13,914 nucleotides of DNA from Oscillospiraceae bacterium. Lineage in GTDB: Bacteria; Bacillota; Clostridia; Oscillospirales; Oscillospiraceae. Below the pieces are notes generated by a model. That model saw nothing but the letters and a program-made list of their open reading frames with translations. It was not told the DNA's origin and made no database searches. Positions 6,853-13,914 of this stretch are shown here, one piece after another; the stretch's first letter is position 1, and each line of letters starts with the position of its first letter. Both the position numbers and the translations under genes were made by a program. The DNA is taken from assembly GCA_016287555.1 (NCBI GenBank), contig JAEFAK010000025.1, positions 1 through 13,914 of the forward strand. The letters run 5' to 3'.

Positions 6853-9303
6853 ATGTATCAGTTCAGCCCCGTGACCGACCGCATCGCGAGGATGCGCGAC
6901 AAAGTCAGAGACAGGCTCATTATCGCCGATTCGGAAAAGCTCCGCATCAAGGCGGAGGCGACCGCGAAATACCGCAACTTCCCGCCCGTTATCAGAAAGC
7001 CGATGGAGTCCCTCTTCGTCATATCCAATATGCCCATGGACATAGAGGAGGACGAGTACTTCGTCGGCGACCTCGGCGGGAAGCACTGGGGCGGCTCGAG
7101 CGGCAGGATGTGGCTCTCGGCCGACATCGAGAACACATGGCCCATCGAGGCCGACGGGCTGCATCACGCGCCTGACGACGACCCGCTCTATTCTCATCAG
7201 AAGCTCGCCGTCTCGCCCGAGGAGCTCAAAAAGCTGCGCGAGATATCCCGGCAGCAGGCGCAGGAATACGGCGGGATAAGGCCCGAGCAGTGGCTGCCCG
7301 ATGGAGCGGAGGAGCTTTTCAGCCTCGTCGCCTGCACCTACGGCAGGCCGGGCGGCTTCCCCGTGCTCTCCATGCCTGGCCACCTGACACCGGGCTTCCA
7401 GACCATACTCAAAAGAGGCTACGGAGACATCAGAAAGCAGGCTCAGGACTGGCTCGACGAGCGCAAGGGCAACGTCATGGGCGACGATATGGACAAATAC
7501 CTCTTCTATAAAGCTGCGACCGTCGCCTGCGACGGGGCCATAACGCTTACCCGCCGCTATGCGCAGATAGCCGCCGAAAAGGCGAAGACGGCCCCGACGC
7601 CGGAGCGAGCTGCCGAGCTCTCCAAAATGGCCGATAGCCTCGAATGGATAGCCGAGAAGCCCGCCCGAACGTTCTGGGAGGCCTGCCAGCAGGTCATGCT
7701 CTATCATCTCTTCCTCATGGTCGACAACGGGCCGGGCGTGACGAGCATGGGCCGCTTCGACCAGCTCGTCTGGCCGTATCTCAAAAAGGAACTCGAAGAG
7801 GGCACGATAACCAAGGAATACGCGCAGGAGCTCGTCGACGCCTTCTTCCTCAAGCTCAATATCTTCTTCGGCGGCGGCTTCGGCAAGGCCGCGCAGACCG
7901 CCGGCATAGGCCATATCGGCCAGCATACGACCATAGGCGGCCTCATTCCCGAGACGGGGGAGGATGCGACAAATCCCGTTTCGTTCATGGTCCTCGAATC
8001 CATAGCGAGACTGCAGCTGCATGAGCCGACCGTCTCCCTGCGCACGAGCAGCAAGACTGGCCCCGAGATATGGGACGCGGCGCTCGCGACGTCGATGCGC
8101 GTCGGAGGTCTGCCGCTTCTGCAGAATGACGACGTCATCATCCCCGGCATAATCCGCGAGCTCGGATTCTCGCTGGAGGACGCGCGCGACTATGCCTTCA
8201 TAGGCTGCCAGGAGATAACCGGCTCCGGCAACGACTATCCTGCGCCGAACGGCTCCGCCATGGGCCACAACGGCATCTACTGGTCCATCGCGATCACCAT
8301 GGCTATCAATAACGGCATCAATCCCATGAACGGCCGTCAGGCGCCGGAATGCGCTCGCTCGGGCTATCTCTATGAGATGAAGTCCATCGACGAGGTGCGC
8401 GCCGCGCTCGAAAAGCTCGCGCGCTGGATGCTCACATGGTCGGCGACGCTGAATAACTACGCCGAGCATGAATTCACGCGGCTTTATCCCTATCCGAACC
8501 TCTCGATATCGACCGTCGGCTGCATGGAGTCCGGTAAGGACGTCTCCGCGGGCGGAGCGAAATACAATTCCTACGGCGGGACGGCGACCGGCCTCGCGAC
8601 CGTTGCCGACAGCATCACCGCCATCAAGTACATGGTCTTCGACAAAAAGCTCGTCAGTGCGAAGGAATTTCTCGACGCCGTCCTCGCCAACTGGGAGGGC
8701 TACGAGGTCCTGCGCCAGCAGGTGCTCAACGAGGTCCCGCATTACGGCAACGCCGATCCCTACGCCGACGAGGAGCTTAAATGGGTCATGGACCTCTATT
8801 ACGGCATAACCCGCGCCTTCCACAACAAGCGCTGCAAGGTCTATAAATGCGGCATGTTCGGCGCCGCGGACCACGTCGCGCAGGGCGAGATAACATGGGC
8901 CACGCCCGACGGGCGCAAGACCGGCGAGCCCATAGCCGACGCGATGAGCCCCGCGCAGGGGAGAGACCTCAACGGCCCGACCTCCGTCTTTACGTCCTCC
9001 TGCTGCTTCGACCATTCCCGCTATCTCGACGGCATGGCGGTCAACCTCAAGATCCACCCGACCGCGCTTCGGGGCGACGACGGCGTCCACAAGCTGCGCG
9101 ACATGACGCGGGCGTACTTTGAAAAGGGCGGAATGGAGTGCCAGTACAACGTCGTCGACGCCAAGACGCTGCGCGCCGCGCAGGAGCACCCGGAGGACTA
9201 CCATAACCTCGTCGTGCGCATAGCGGGCTATTCGGCCTACTTCGTCGACATGACCGAGGCCATGCAGAACGATATAATCTCCCGCGCCGAGCATACCTTC
9301 TGA
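6853..9303 (+). CDS. Glycyl radical enzyme of the lyase/dehydratase/decarboxylase type
   Basis: This 816-residue protein has the full glycyl radical enzyme layout. The N-terminal helical region contains P-P-V-I-R-K, followed by M-P-M-D-I-E-E-D-E-Y-F-V-G, a family hallmark. The thiyl-radical cysteine is Cys452 with Glu454 in F-I-G-C-Q-E. The radical Gly792 is in R-I-A-G-Y-S, 24 residues before the end. Pyruvate formate-lyase has two adjacent cysteines, so Cys-x-Glu excludes it. Glycerol, choline and hydroxyproline enzymes usually read GCVEP, while this one has GCQEI, so I cannot name the substrate. Glycyl radical enzymes need a radical SAM activase to install the radical; none adjoins this gene. 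AAAGGAG lies seven bases before the start. It follows the ligase-ACP-synthase gene by 77 bases and ends in a strong terminator, so the two probably form one transcript. Family certain, reaction unknown. Confidence 0.93.
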   Translation: MYQFSPVTDRIARMRDKVRDRLIIADSEKLRIKAEATAKYRNFPPVIRKPMESLFVISNMPMDIEEDEYFVGDLGGKHWGGSSGRMWLSADIENTWPIEADGLHHAPDDDPLYSHQKLAVSPEELKKLREISRQQAQEYGGIRPEQWLPDGAEELFSLVACTYGRPGGFPVLSMPGHLTPGFQTILKRGYGDIRKQAQDWLDERKGNVMGDDMDKYLFYKAATVACDGAITLTRRYAQIAAEKAKTAPTPERAAELSKMADSLEWIAEKPARTFWEACQQVMLYHLFLMVDNGPGVTSMGRFDQLVWPYLKKELEEGTITKEYAQELVDAFFLKLNIFFGGGFGKAAQTAGIGHIGQHTTIGGLIPETGEDATNPVSFMVLESIARLQLHEPTVSLRTSSKTGPEIWDAALATSMRVGGLPLLQNDDVIIPGIIRELGFSLEDARDYAFIGCQEITGSGNDYPAPNGSAMGHNGIYWSIAITMAINNGINPMNGRQAPECARSGYLYEMKSIDEVRAALEKLARWMLTWSATLNNYAEHEFTRLYPYPNLSISTVGCMESGKDVSAGGAKYNSYGGTATGLATVADSITAIKYMVFDKKLVSAKEFLDAVLANWEGYEVLRQQVLNEVPHYGNADPYADEELKWVMDLYYGITRAFHNKRCKVYKCGMFGAADHVAQGEITWATPDGRKTGEPIADAMSPAQGRDLNGPTSVFTSSCCFDHSRYLDGMAVNLKIHPTALRGDDGVHKLRDMTRAYFEKGGMECQYNVVDAKTLRAAQEHPEDYHNLVVRIAGYSAYFVDMTEAMQNDIISRAEHTF

Positions 9304-9319
9304 TCATTCATCAGCATGA

Positions 9320-9352
9320 GAGCCGGGGCGTCGCTGCCCCGGCTCGCTTTTT
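9320..9352 (+). terminator. Rho-independent terminator after the glycyl radical enzyme gene
   Basis: A perfect 10-pair GC-rich stem (9320-9329 with 9336-9345) with a six-base loop is followed by GC and five T residues (9348-9352). It closes the fusion/glycyl radical operon. The T-tract ends only two bases before the AAGGGA ribosome site of the next gene, so the following S41 gene depends on read-through or on a promoter that would have to lie inside or upstream of the hairpin. Confidence 0.9.
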
Positions 9353-9368
9353 GAAGGGAAATGCCATA

Positions 9369-10682
9369 ATGAAAAAAGGTATCAAAGCCGCCATTATTGC
9401 CGTGTGCGCCCTGCTCCTCGCGGCGCTCGCTGTGTTTGGAATCTATAAACTCCGGCTCGACCCATATCGCGGTACTTCGCGCGGCGGCGAGCCGACGCTT
9501 GAATTGGATTCCGTTCTGACAAGTGAGCAGGCCCGCGAGGACGTTGAATACGTCATGAAGATGCTCAGGAGCCGTCACCCCGCGTGGCTCGAAAAGAATA
9601 ACGCCCGCGTCGCGGCGACAGAAGCTCAGTACCTTGCCGAGATGGAAGCAATAAACGCCTCCGGGGACAGCGTCAGCGTGCTCGAGGAATGGCGCGCCGT
9701 TTCGCGCATCCTCCATGAGCTCGGGGACGGGCACACTCAGGTCTGGGCCGATCCGAAGGTGAGCATGTATATCGACGACTTCGGGCAGCTCAGGCAGTAC
9801 GGACCGCCCGTTAAGATAAACTGCGAGCCGACCGAGGACGTATTCGGGCGCTTCTGCGAGCTGTACCAATATGAGACGGAAGATTACGCCCGCGCGATCT
9901 TCGAGGCGAACGTGCTGATCAGCAAGACCTATCTGACGTGGATAGGCGTCGATACGACCGACGGCGTCGTTTTCACCTATGAGGCGGCCTCCGGCGAGCT
10001 TGACCGCGAGCATAAGTTAGTCACGCTTAAAAACGTGAGCGGCCGGGCCGCTGCAGGGAGCGAAGAGCCATGGTCTTACAGGATAGACGCAGATAAAGGT
10101 GTCGGCGTTTTTGCGCTCCGCTCCTGCGACTATAACTCGGAGTATTGGGCGGCCGTAGAGGCTTTTTTTAAACAGATCAACGCAGCCGGCTGCGACAGCG
10201 TAATCGTAGATCTGCGCGGCAACGGCGGCGGCAGTTCGCTCTGTGCCAACGAGTTCATCAGATACCTCGACATAGACGGCTATTACGGATGGCCGTCGCA
10301 CGTCAGGATCGGGAACATGCTCATTAAAAACAAAAAGGGCTTTAACCATAACAAAAAGCTCGGAGCGGGCTTTTCCGGCGACCTGTACGTGCTGACGGAT
10401 ACGAGAACGTACAGCGCCGCGATGGATTTTGCCATGCTTGTCGAAGATAACGGCCTCGGCACGCTCATAGGCGAGGCCTCCGGCAACCTGCCCGATTCAT
10501 ACGGCGACACCCTGAACTTTGTCGCGCCGAATTCCGGGCTGCGATTCTCGGTGTCATATAAGCGCTGGTTCCGCATAGACGAGACCAAGTCGGGTCAGCC
10601 GATAGAGCCGGACGTGCCGTGTCAGTCCGCCGAAGCGATGAACAAAGCTTATGAACTGATAGAAGCGAAAAAGCGGAAATAA
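9369..10682 (+). CDS. Membrane-anchored S41 family peptidase
   Basis: The 437-residue protein begins with MKKG and a single hydrophobic segment (about residues 7-29), a signal anchor or uncleaved signal placing the rest outside the membrane. The S41 (C-terminal processing/tricorn-type) core is visible in order: LGDGHTQVW, VDLRGNGGGSS, then nucleophile Ser349 in TRTYSAAMD, and GEASG. No PDZ domain is recognisable between the N-terminal helical part and the core, so it is closer to the PDZ-less S41 proteins common in Clostridia than to CtpA. Substrate unknown; some relatives may be degraded or repurposed hydrolases. The frame is open from a TTG at 9351, but ATG 9369 is chosen because AAGGGA (9354-9359) precedes it by nine bases. 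It is convergent with the esterase gene. Confidence 0.88.
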   Translation: MKKGIKAAIIAVCALLLAALAVFGIYKLRLDPYRGTSRGGEPTLELDSVLTSEQAREDVEYVMKMLRSRHPAWLEKNNARVAATEAQYLAEMEAINASGDSVSVLEEWRAVSRILHELGDGHTQVWADPKVSMYIDDFGQLRQYGPPVKINCEPTEDVFGRFCELYQYETEDYARAIFEANVLISKTYLTWIGVDTTDGVVFTYEAASGELDREHKLVTLKNVSGRAAAGSEEPWSYRIDADKGVGVFALRSCDYNSEYWAAVEAFFKQINAAGCDSVIVDLRGNGGGSSLCANEFIRYLDIDGYYGWPSHVRIGNMLIKNKKGFNHNKKLGAGFSGDLYVLTDTRTYSAAMDFAMLVEDNGLGTLIGEASGNLPDSYGDTLNFVAPNSGLRFSVSYKRWFRIDETKSGQPIEPDVPCQSAEAMNKAYELIEAKKRK

Positions 10683-10693
10683 GTTGACATAAT

Positions 10694-10736
10694 ATTACCC
10701 TGCCGCGCTTCCGGGAGGAAAACGCGGCAGGGTAAT
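10694..10736. terminator. Bidirectional hairpin between convergent genes
   Basis: A perfect 14-pair inverted repeat (10694-10707 with 10723-10736) encloses a 15-base loop that can itself form TTCC/GGAA. It lies 11 bases after the S41 stop and 19 bases beyond the esterase stop on the other strand. Neither side has a long U-tract (the minus side reads ATTATGTC). Termination strength is uncertain, but position and symmetry suit a shared terminator. Confidence 0.7.
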
Positions 10737-10755
10737 GAGTACGGAACGTACAGTG

Positions 10756-11901
10756 TTACAGCGCTCTGAATACAAGTTGGGCGTAGTCGTGGAAAGCGGC
10801 TCTCCAGACGCGCCATTCGTGGTATCCGGGATAGATCTTCTGTATATAGTTGATCCCCTTGGCTTTGCAGTATTCGCGCTCTTTTTCAAAAAGCGGCAGC
10901 GAGACTTCGTGATCGCCTATCGCGCCGAAGAAGGGGTCTACCTCGCGGTTGAACTTCTCCGCGTCGTCGAGGGCCTTGAGCTGATCGGCCTGCGACCTGC
11001 TGCTGCCCTTGATGACGGGGTAGGTATAGCCCGTGAAGAGCCCGGCCGAGCCGAAGACGTCGTAATGCGCCATGATCATCTCGCCGGAGAGCAGCGAGCC
11101 CATGGAGAGCCCGGCCACGGCGCGGGCCTTCTTGTCGGAGATGACGCGGTAGTGCGACTCGATGAACGGGATGCAGTCTATTATGACCATGTCGTTGAAG
11201 CGGCTGTTGTCCAGACGCGGCTCGCCGTCCGTGTTGACCTGCATCATGGCGTTGTTCATGACGATTATGAAGGGGACGGCTCTGCCCTCGGCGAGCAGGT
11301 TGTCCATGATGAAGTTGACCTTGCCGAGATGCGTCCAGCAGGCCTCGTTCTCTCCGCCGCCGTGCTGCAGATAGAGAACGGGGTACTTCGTTTCGAGGTC
11401 GTCTCGGTATCCCGGCGGCGTGTAGACGTAGCAGCACTCGTATTCGCCGGTTATCCCGGAATAGAAGTATTCCTGCGAGACCGTCCCGTGCGGGACGTCC
11501 TTTATGAGGATGTAGTCCTGCTCGGGGTCGGGCACCTCGATATAGTTGATGCCGTAGCCCCAGCCGTAGCCTATCGGCGCGAGAGGGTTGACCACGCGGA
11601 CGCCGTCGACGTAGAATATGAGCTGCTTGAGGCCGGGGTCCTCATACTGTATCGTGCCCGTCCACATCCCGTCCTCCTCCAAAGTGAGGGAGACGAGGTT
11701 TTCCGGCGGGCCGGCCTTGACCTCCTTCGCCGTCGGGCCGTAGAGGCTCACCCAGACCTTCCCGTCCGCCATGACCTTATAGCCGATGTTGGTTTCCCCG
11801 TGCTTTCCGCCGTTAATCATGGTCGGCAGGAGCTGGCGGTTGAAGCCGATGGCGCGAGAATCGAAGGTCTGATTAGTCAGGAACTGCTCGGGAATGTTCA
11901 T
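10756..11901 (-). CDS. Esterase D/Fes-type alpha/beta hydrolase with N-terminal sandwich domain
   Basis: This is a 381-residue cytoplasmic protein (no signal peptide). About residues 40-125 form a beta-sandwich of the CBM48/E-set type found in front of feruloyl and enterobactin-type esterases (V-W-V-S-L-Y-G-P then G-M-W-T-G-T-I). The hydrolase domain follows with YPVLYLQHGGGE, nucleophile Ser266 in G-L-S-M-G-S, probable acid Asp330 (G-D-H-E), and His361 in G-Y-H-E-W-x-x-W, the usual ending of this family. Relatives deacylate carbohydrate-linked ferulate or acetate, or siderophore esters. An internal location here suggests an imported small ester. The frame is open to 12072, but ATG 11901 is preceded by AAAGGGG with seven-base spacing and by a good promoter, so the longer version is unlikely. 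It diverges from the molybdoenzyme gene. Confidence 0.9.
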   Translation of the reverse strand: MNIPEQFLTNQTFDSRAIGFNRQLLPTMINGGKHGETNIGYKVMADGKVWVSLYGPTAKEVKAGPPENLVSLTLEEDGMWTGTIQYEDPGLKQLIFYVDGVRVVNPLAPIGYGWGYGINYIEVPDPEQDYILIKDVPHGTVSQEYFYSGITGEYECCYVYTPPGYRDDLETKYPVLYLQHGGGENEACWTHLGKVNFIMDNLLAEGRAVPFIIVMNNAMMQVNTDGEPRLDNSRFNDMVIIDCIPFIESHYRVISDKKARAVAGLSMGSLLSGEMIMAHYDVFGSAGLFTGYTYPVIKGSSRSQADQLKALDDAEKFNREVDPFFGAIGDHEVSLPLFEKEREYCKAKGINYIQKIYPGYHEWRVWRAAFHDYAQLVFRAL

Positions 11902-11947
11902 TATATTACCCCTTTCCGCGATGCGCCGGTCTTGCCCGGCGATAGAC

Positions 11948-11963
11948 CTGTACCTGCATACAG
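11948..11963. promoter_or_regulatory. Candidate operator (inverted repeat) at the esterase transcription start
   Basis: CTGTA-N6-TACAG is a perfect two-fold symmetric 16-base site. It begins two bases downstream of the esterase -10 box, so it would cover the expected start of transcription. A repressor bound there would block the esterase promoter and could also affect the divergent molybdoenzyme gene. No regulator gene is in the window. Arms of five bases can arise by chance. Confidence 0.3.
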
Positions 11964-11965
11964 TA

Positions 11966-11994
11966 ATAATAGCAGACCGGGCGGGCTTTATCAA
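11966..11994 (-). promoter_or_regulatory. Sigma-A type promoter of the esterase gene
   Basis: The minus strand reads TTGATA (11994-11989), a 17-base spacer, and TATTAT (11971-11966), each box differing from consensus at one position. It lies 65 bases before the ATG. This is the best-formed promoter in the window. Confidence 0.75.
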
Positions 11995-12032
11995 TAGCGC
12001 CCGGACGTCCGAGCGGCCTGCCGCTCGCAGAC

Positions 12033-12038
12033 AGGAGG
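12033..12038 (+). promoter_or_regulatory. Ribosome binding site fixing a TTG start
   Basis: AGGAGG sits six bases before TTG 12045. No in-frame ATG lies near it; the first one comes far inside the conserved Fe-S region. The site therefore decides in favour of TTG initiation for the molybdoenzyme. Confidence 0.8.
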
Positions 12039-12044
12039 CAGACA

Positions 12045-13914
12045 TTGGAACCGAAAACGAAGATCGACGCATCCCCGATAGCGATAGAGGGCCTCGACGA
12101 ATGCATCCGCGGCTTCTCGGGCTTTGCCCGATGCGCTCCGCGCGCGGTCGAGGTGCGCGACGAGGAGCATGAGGTGCATACGGCCTGCCGCGCCTGCATA
12201 GCCAACTGCGGCGTCATAGCGACAGTCAGAAACGGCCGCGTCGTCTCCCTGCGCGGAGACCCGGTCGACCCTATGAGCAGGGGGAAGCTCTGCGCAAAGG
12301 GGCTTTCCGGCATAAATGCGCTCTACCACCCGAACCGCAACAAATACCCGCTTCTGCGCGTCGGAGAGCGGGGGAGCGGGAAATGGAGGCGCACGACGTG
12401 GGATAACGCCGTCGATATCGTCGCGCGCAGGCTCATGGAGATACGCGAAAAGTACGGCGCGGAGTGCGTCTTCGGCAGCACGGGCGGCGGCGGCAACCCC
12501 GAGGTCTGGAGCTGCGCCCGCTTCTGCAACATCTTCGGCACGCCGAACTGGTTCGAGCCGGGCAGCGCGCAGTGCTATCTGCCGCGCGTGCTCGCCACGA
12601 CGATGATGTACGGCGGCATGGATTCGAGCATAGCCGATTCCAACGCCCTTGAATACTATGACGCGGAGAACACTCCGCTGAAGACCCTCGTCCTCTGGGG
12701 GACGGATCCGTCCTATTCCTGCCCGGCCTCGGGCGGGAGAATGGTCGCCGAGCTGAGAAAAAAAGGCGTGAAGACCGTCGCGGTCGACCCGCGCTTCACT
12801 CCAGACGCCGCCAAGGCTGACGTATGGCTCCCAGTGCGTCCGGGCAGCGACGTCGCCCTGCTCATGGCGTGGATAAGATACATACTCGTCAACAGACTGT
12901 ACGATGAGGATTTCGTCCTGCGCTGGACGAATCTGCCCTATCTAGTCGACTGCGGGACGCGCTTCGTCGTCCACCCGGACGGTCCGGCCTCTGCCCTCGT
13001 CTGGGATAAGAAGACTAACTCCGCAAGGCCGCTTGCCTACCCGTGGGACGACGCGCTCGAGCCGGAGCTTTTCGGCGGGCATGAGATAGAAGGAAAGCAG
13101 TATAAGACCGGCGCTCAGCTCCTGCTGGAGAGAGTGGAGGAGTTTACTCTCGAGCGCGCCGCGGAGCTCTGCCTGCTCGACCCGGCCGATATCGAAAAGG
13201 CCATAAGGCTCTATACTGAGCATACGCCGAGCTCGCTCTGCCTCGGCGTCGCCACGGATCAGGGCATCAATTCCGAGCAGGCCGCCATGGCCGCCGTGAC
13301 GCTCGATCTTCTCATGGGAAACGTCGAAAAGCCCGGCGCCGCCATGCAGCGCTTCCGCATAAGCGGCGTGCTCAAAAGCCCGAACTACCCAGTCCCGGTC
13401 GCGCTGAAGTGCCTGCCTGAAGAGCAGCTTAAAAAGCGCCTCGGCGGGCGCGAGCACAAGGGTCTTTCGATATGGTACGGCGGCCACGCCGCGAGCATAC
13501 TGAACGCCGTCTTGACAGGCGAGCCCTATCAGCCGCGCGCGTGGATAGACCGCTCCGGAAACAAGTTCGGCGTCCTCGCCGAGGTCGGCAAGTGGGAGGA
13601 GGCATGCCGCAAACTCGATCTCATCGTCCACATCTTCACGTATCCGACCTCCATGACGGCCTATGCCGACGTCGTCCTGCCCGCCGAGGAATGGCTGGAG
13701 ACGGAGATGGTCGTCGAGACGTGCAATATGTGCGTCGCCCGCCAGCAGTGCGATCATATCTTTGAGACGAAGGACGAGGGCGTCATCTGGGCAGACATAG
13801 CCCGCCGCTGCGGCGAACTCGGGCACGAGATGTGCCGTAAAGCGTTTGACCCGGATTTCATGGGCGAGGACCTCGCCTACTGGAGCTCCATGGCGGAGTT
13901 TTTTGACCAGATCA
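12045..13914 (+). CDS. Molybdopterin-dependent oxidoreductase, DMSO reductase family (partial)
   Basis: The frame is open from TTG 12045 to the right edge, showing 623 residues; the C-terminal part, with the cofactor-binding cap domain, is missing. About 45 unfamiliar residues precede the [4Fe-4S] motif C-x2-C-x3-C-x27-C (Cys48, 51, 55, 83, ending G-K-L-C-A-K-G). The bis-MGD core follows: T-T-W-D-N-A, F-G-S-T-G-G-G-G, a candidate molybdenum/tungsten ligand Cys177 in A-Q-C-Y-L-P-R, V-L-W-G-T-D-P, V-D-P-R-F-T, D-V-W-L-P-V-R-P-G-S-D and a G-N-V-E-K-P-G segment. There is no twin-arginine signal, so it acts in the cytoplasm. The overall look recalls the acetylene hydratase/catechol dehydroxylase side of the family rather than classical formate dehydrogenase, whose ligand reads C-H or U-H. 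That sub-assignment is inference. Any small Fe-S partner gene would lie beyond the window. Confidence 0.9.
   Translation, partial: MEPKTKIDASPIAIEGLDECIRGFSGFARCAPRAVEVRDEEHEVHTACRACIANCGVIATVRNGRVVSLRGDPVDPMSRGKLCAKGLSGINALYHPNRNKYPLLRVGERGSGKWRRTTWDNAVDIVARRLMEIREKYGAECVFGSTGGGGNPEVWSCARFCNIFGTPNWFEPGSAQCYLPRVLATTMMYGGMDSSIADSNALEYYDAENTPLKTLVLWGTDPSYSCPASGGRMVAELRKKGVKTVAVDPRFTPDAAKADVWLPVRPGSDVALLMAWIRYILVNRLYDEDFVLRWTNLPYLVDCGTRFVVHPDGPASALVWDKKTNSARPLAYPWDDALEPELFGGHEIEGKQYKTGAQLLLERVEEFTLERAAELCLLDPADIEKAIRLYTEHTPSSLCLGVATDQGINSEQAAMAAVTLDLLMGNVEKPGAAMQRFRISGVLKSPNYPVPVALKCLPEEQLKKRLGGREHKGLSIWYGGHAASILNAVLTGEPYQPRAWIDRSGNKFGVLAEVGKWEEACRKLDLIVHIFTYPTSMTAYADVVLPAEEWLETEMVVETCNMCVARQQCDHIFETKDEGVIWADIARRCGELGHEMCRKAFDPDFMGEDLAYWSSMAEFFDQI

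Noticed and set aside
6496..9294. Open frame of 932 codons antisense to the glycyl radical enzyme
   Set aside because: It shares the low-complexity antisense composition and spans the end of one real gene and nearly all of another. No domain or start signal supports it.
6853..9303. Naming the glycyl radical enzyme pyruvate formate-lyase
   Set aside because: Pyruvate formate-lyase needs two adjacent active-site cysteines. Here a single Cys452 is followed by Gln and Glu.
10684..10700. TTGACA at 10684-10689 as a promoter -35 box
   Set aside because: At the right distance downstream lies the GC-rich stem of the convergent terminator, with no -10 box, and no plus-strand gene follows.
10735..11997. 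420-codon plus-strand frame opposite the esterase
   Set aside because: It starts inside the terminator hairpin, has no domain, and is opposed by an esterase frame with a full catalytic triad.

Overview
The window looks like chromosomal DNA from a strictly anaerobic, fairly GC-rich bacterium. It carries a glycyl radical enzyme (destroyed by oxygen) and an Fe-S/molybdopterin oxidoreductase. It also shows strong Shine-Dalgarno sites, sigma-A type promoters and compact intrinsic terminators. Lipoproteins with Pro/Thr linkers, a MATE pump and a small flavin split-barrel protein fit a gut-type Clostridia (Bacillota) best. That assignment rests on style and gene content, not on a marker gene. There is no mobile element, CRISPR array, rRNA or tRNA, and no gene-free stretch reaches 300 bases.

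Layout. (1) Positions 1-2843, minus strand: a MATE exporter, an orphan PstS-like phosphate-binding lipoprotein, and a second lipoprotein with a WG-like repeat that runs off the left edge. The two lipoprotein genes overlap by four bases (ATGA). (2) 2914-3440, minus strand: a self-contained unit encoding a small PNPOx-like flavin protein, with its own promoter and a clear terminator. (3) 3509-9352, plus strand: the most interesting region. A promoter and structured leader precede a 1048-residue three-part protein (acyl-adenylate ligase, acyl carrier protein, PLP-dependent alpha-oxoamine synthase). A 77-base gap with a long hairpin separates it from an 816-residue glycyl radical enzyme, which is followed by a strong terminator. 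(4) 9369-10682, plus strand: a membrane-anchored S41 peptidase. (5) 10756-11901, minus strand: an esterase D/Fes-type alpha/beta hydrolase, convergent with the peptidase. (6) 12045 to the right edge, plus strand: a DMSO-reductase-family molybdoenzyme starting from TTG, divergent from the esterase.

How the genes may work together. The three-part protein should activate a fatty (or other) acid with ATP, load it on its own carrier domain, and condense it decarboxylatively with an amino acid to give an alpha-aminoketone. This is the first committed chemistry of sphingoid-base-like lipids. In Caulobacter the same three steps are encoded by separate genes. The glycyl radical enzyme appears to share the transcript. 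It has the Cys-x-Glu active-site pattern of the lyase/dehydratase/decarboxylase branch rather than the Cys-Cys of pyruvate formate-lyase, so it may make or transform a substrate or product of that pathway. No activating radical SAM enzyme lies beside it in the window. The esterase and molybdoenzyme share a 143-base divergent control region with a possible operator. Their link to the lipid-like unit is not evident.
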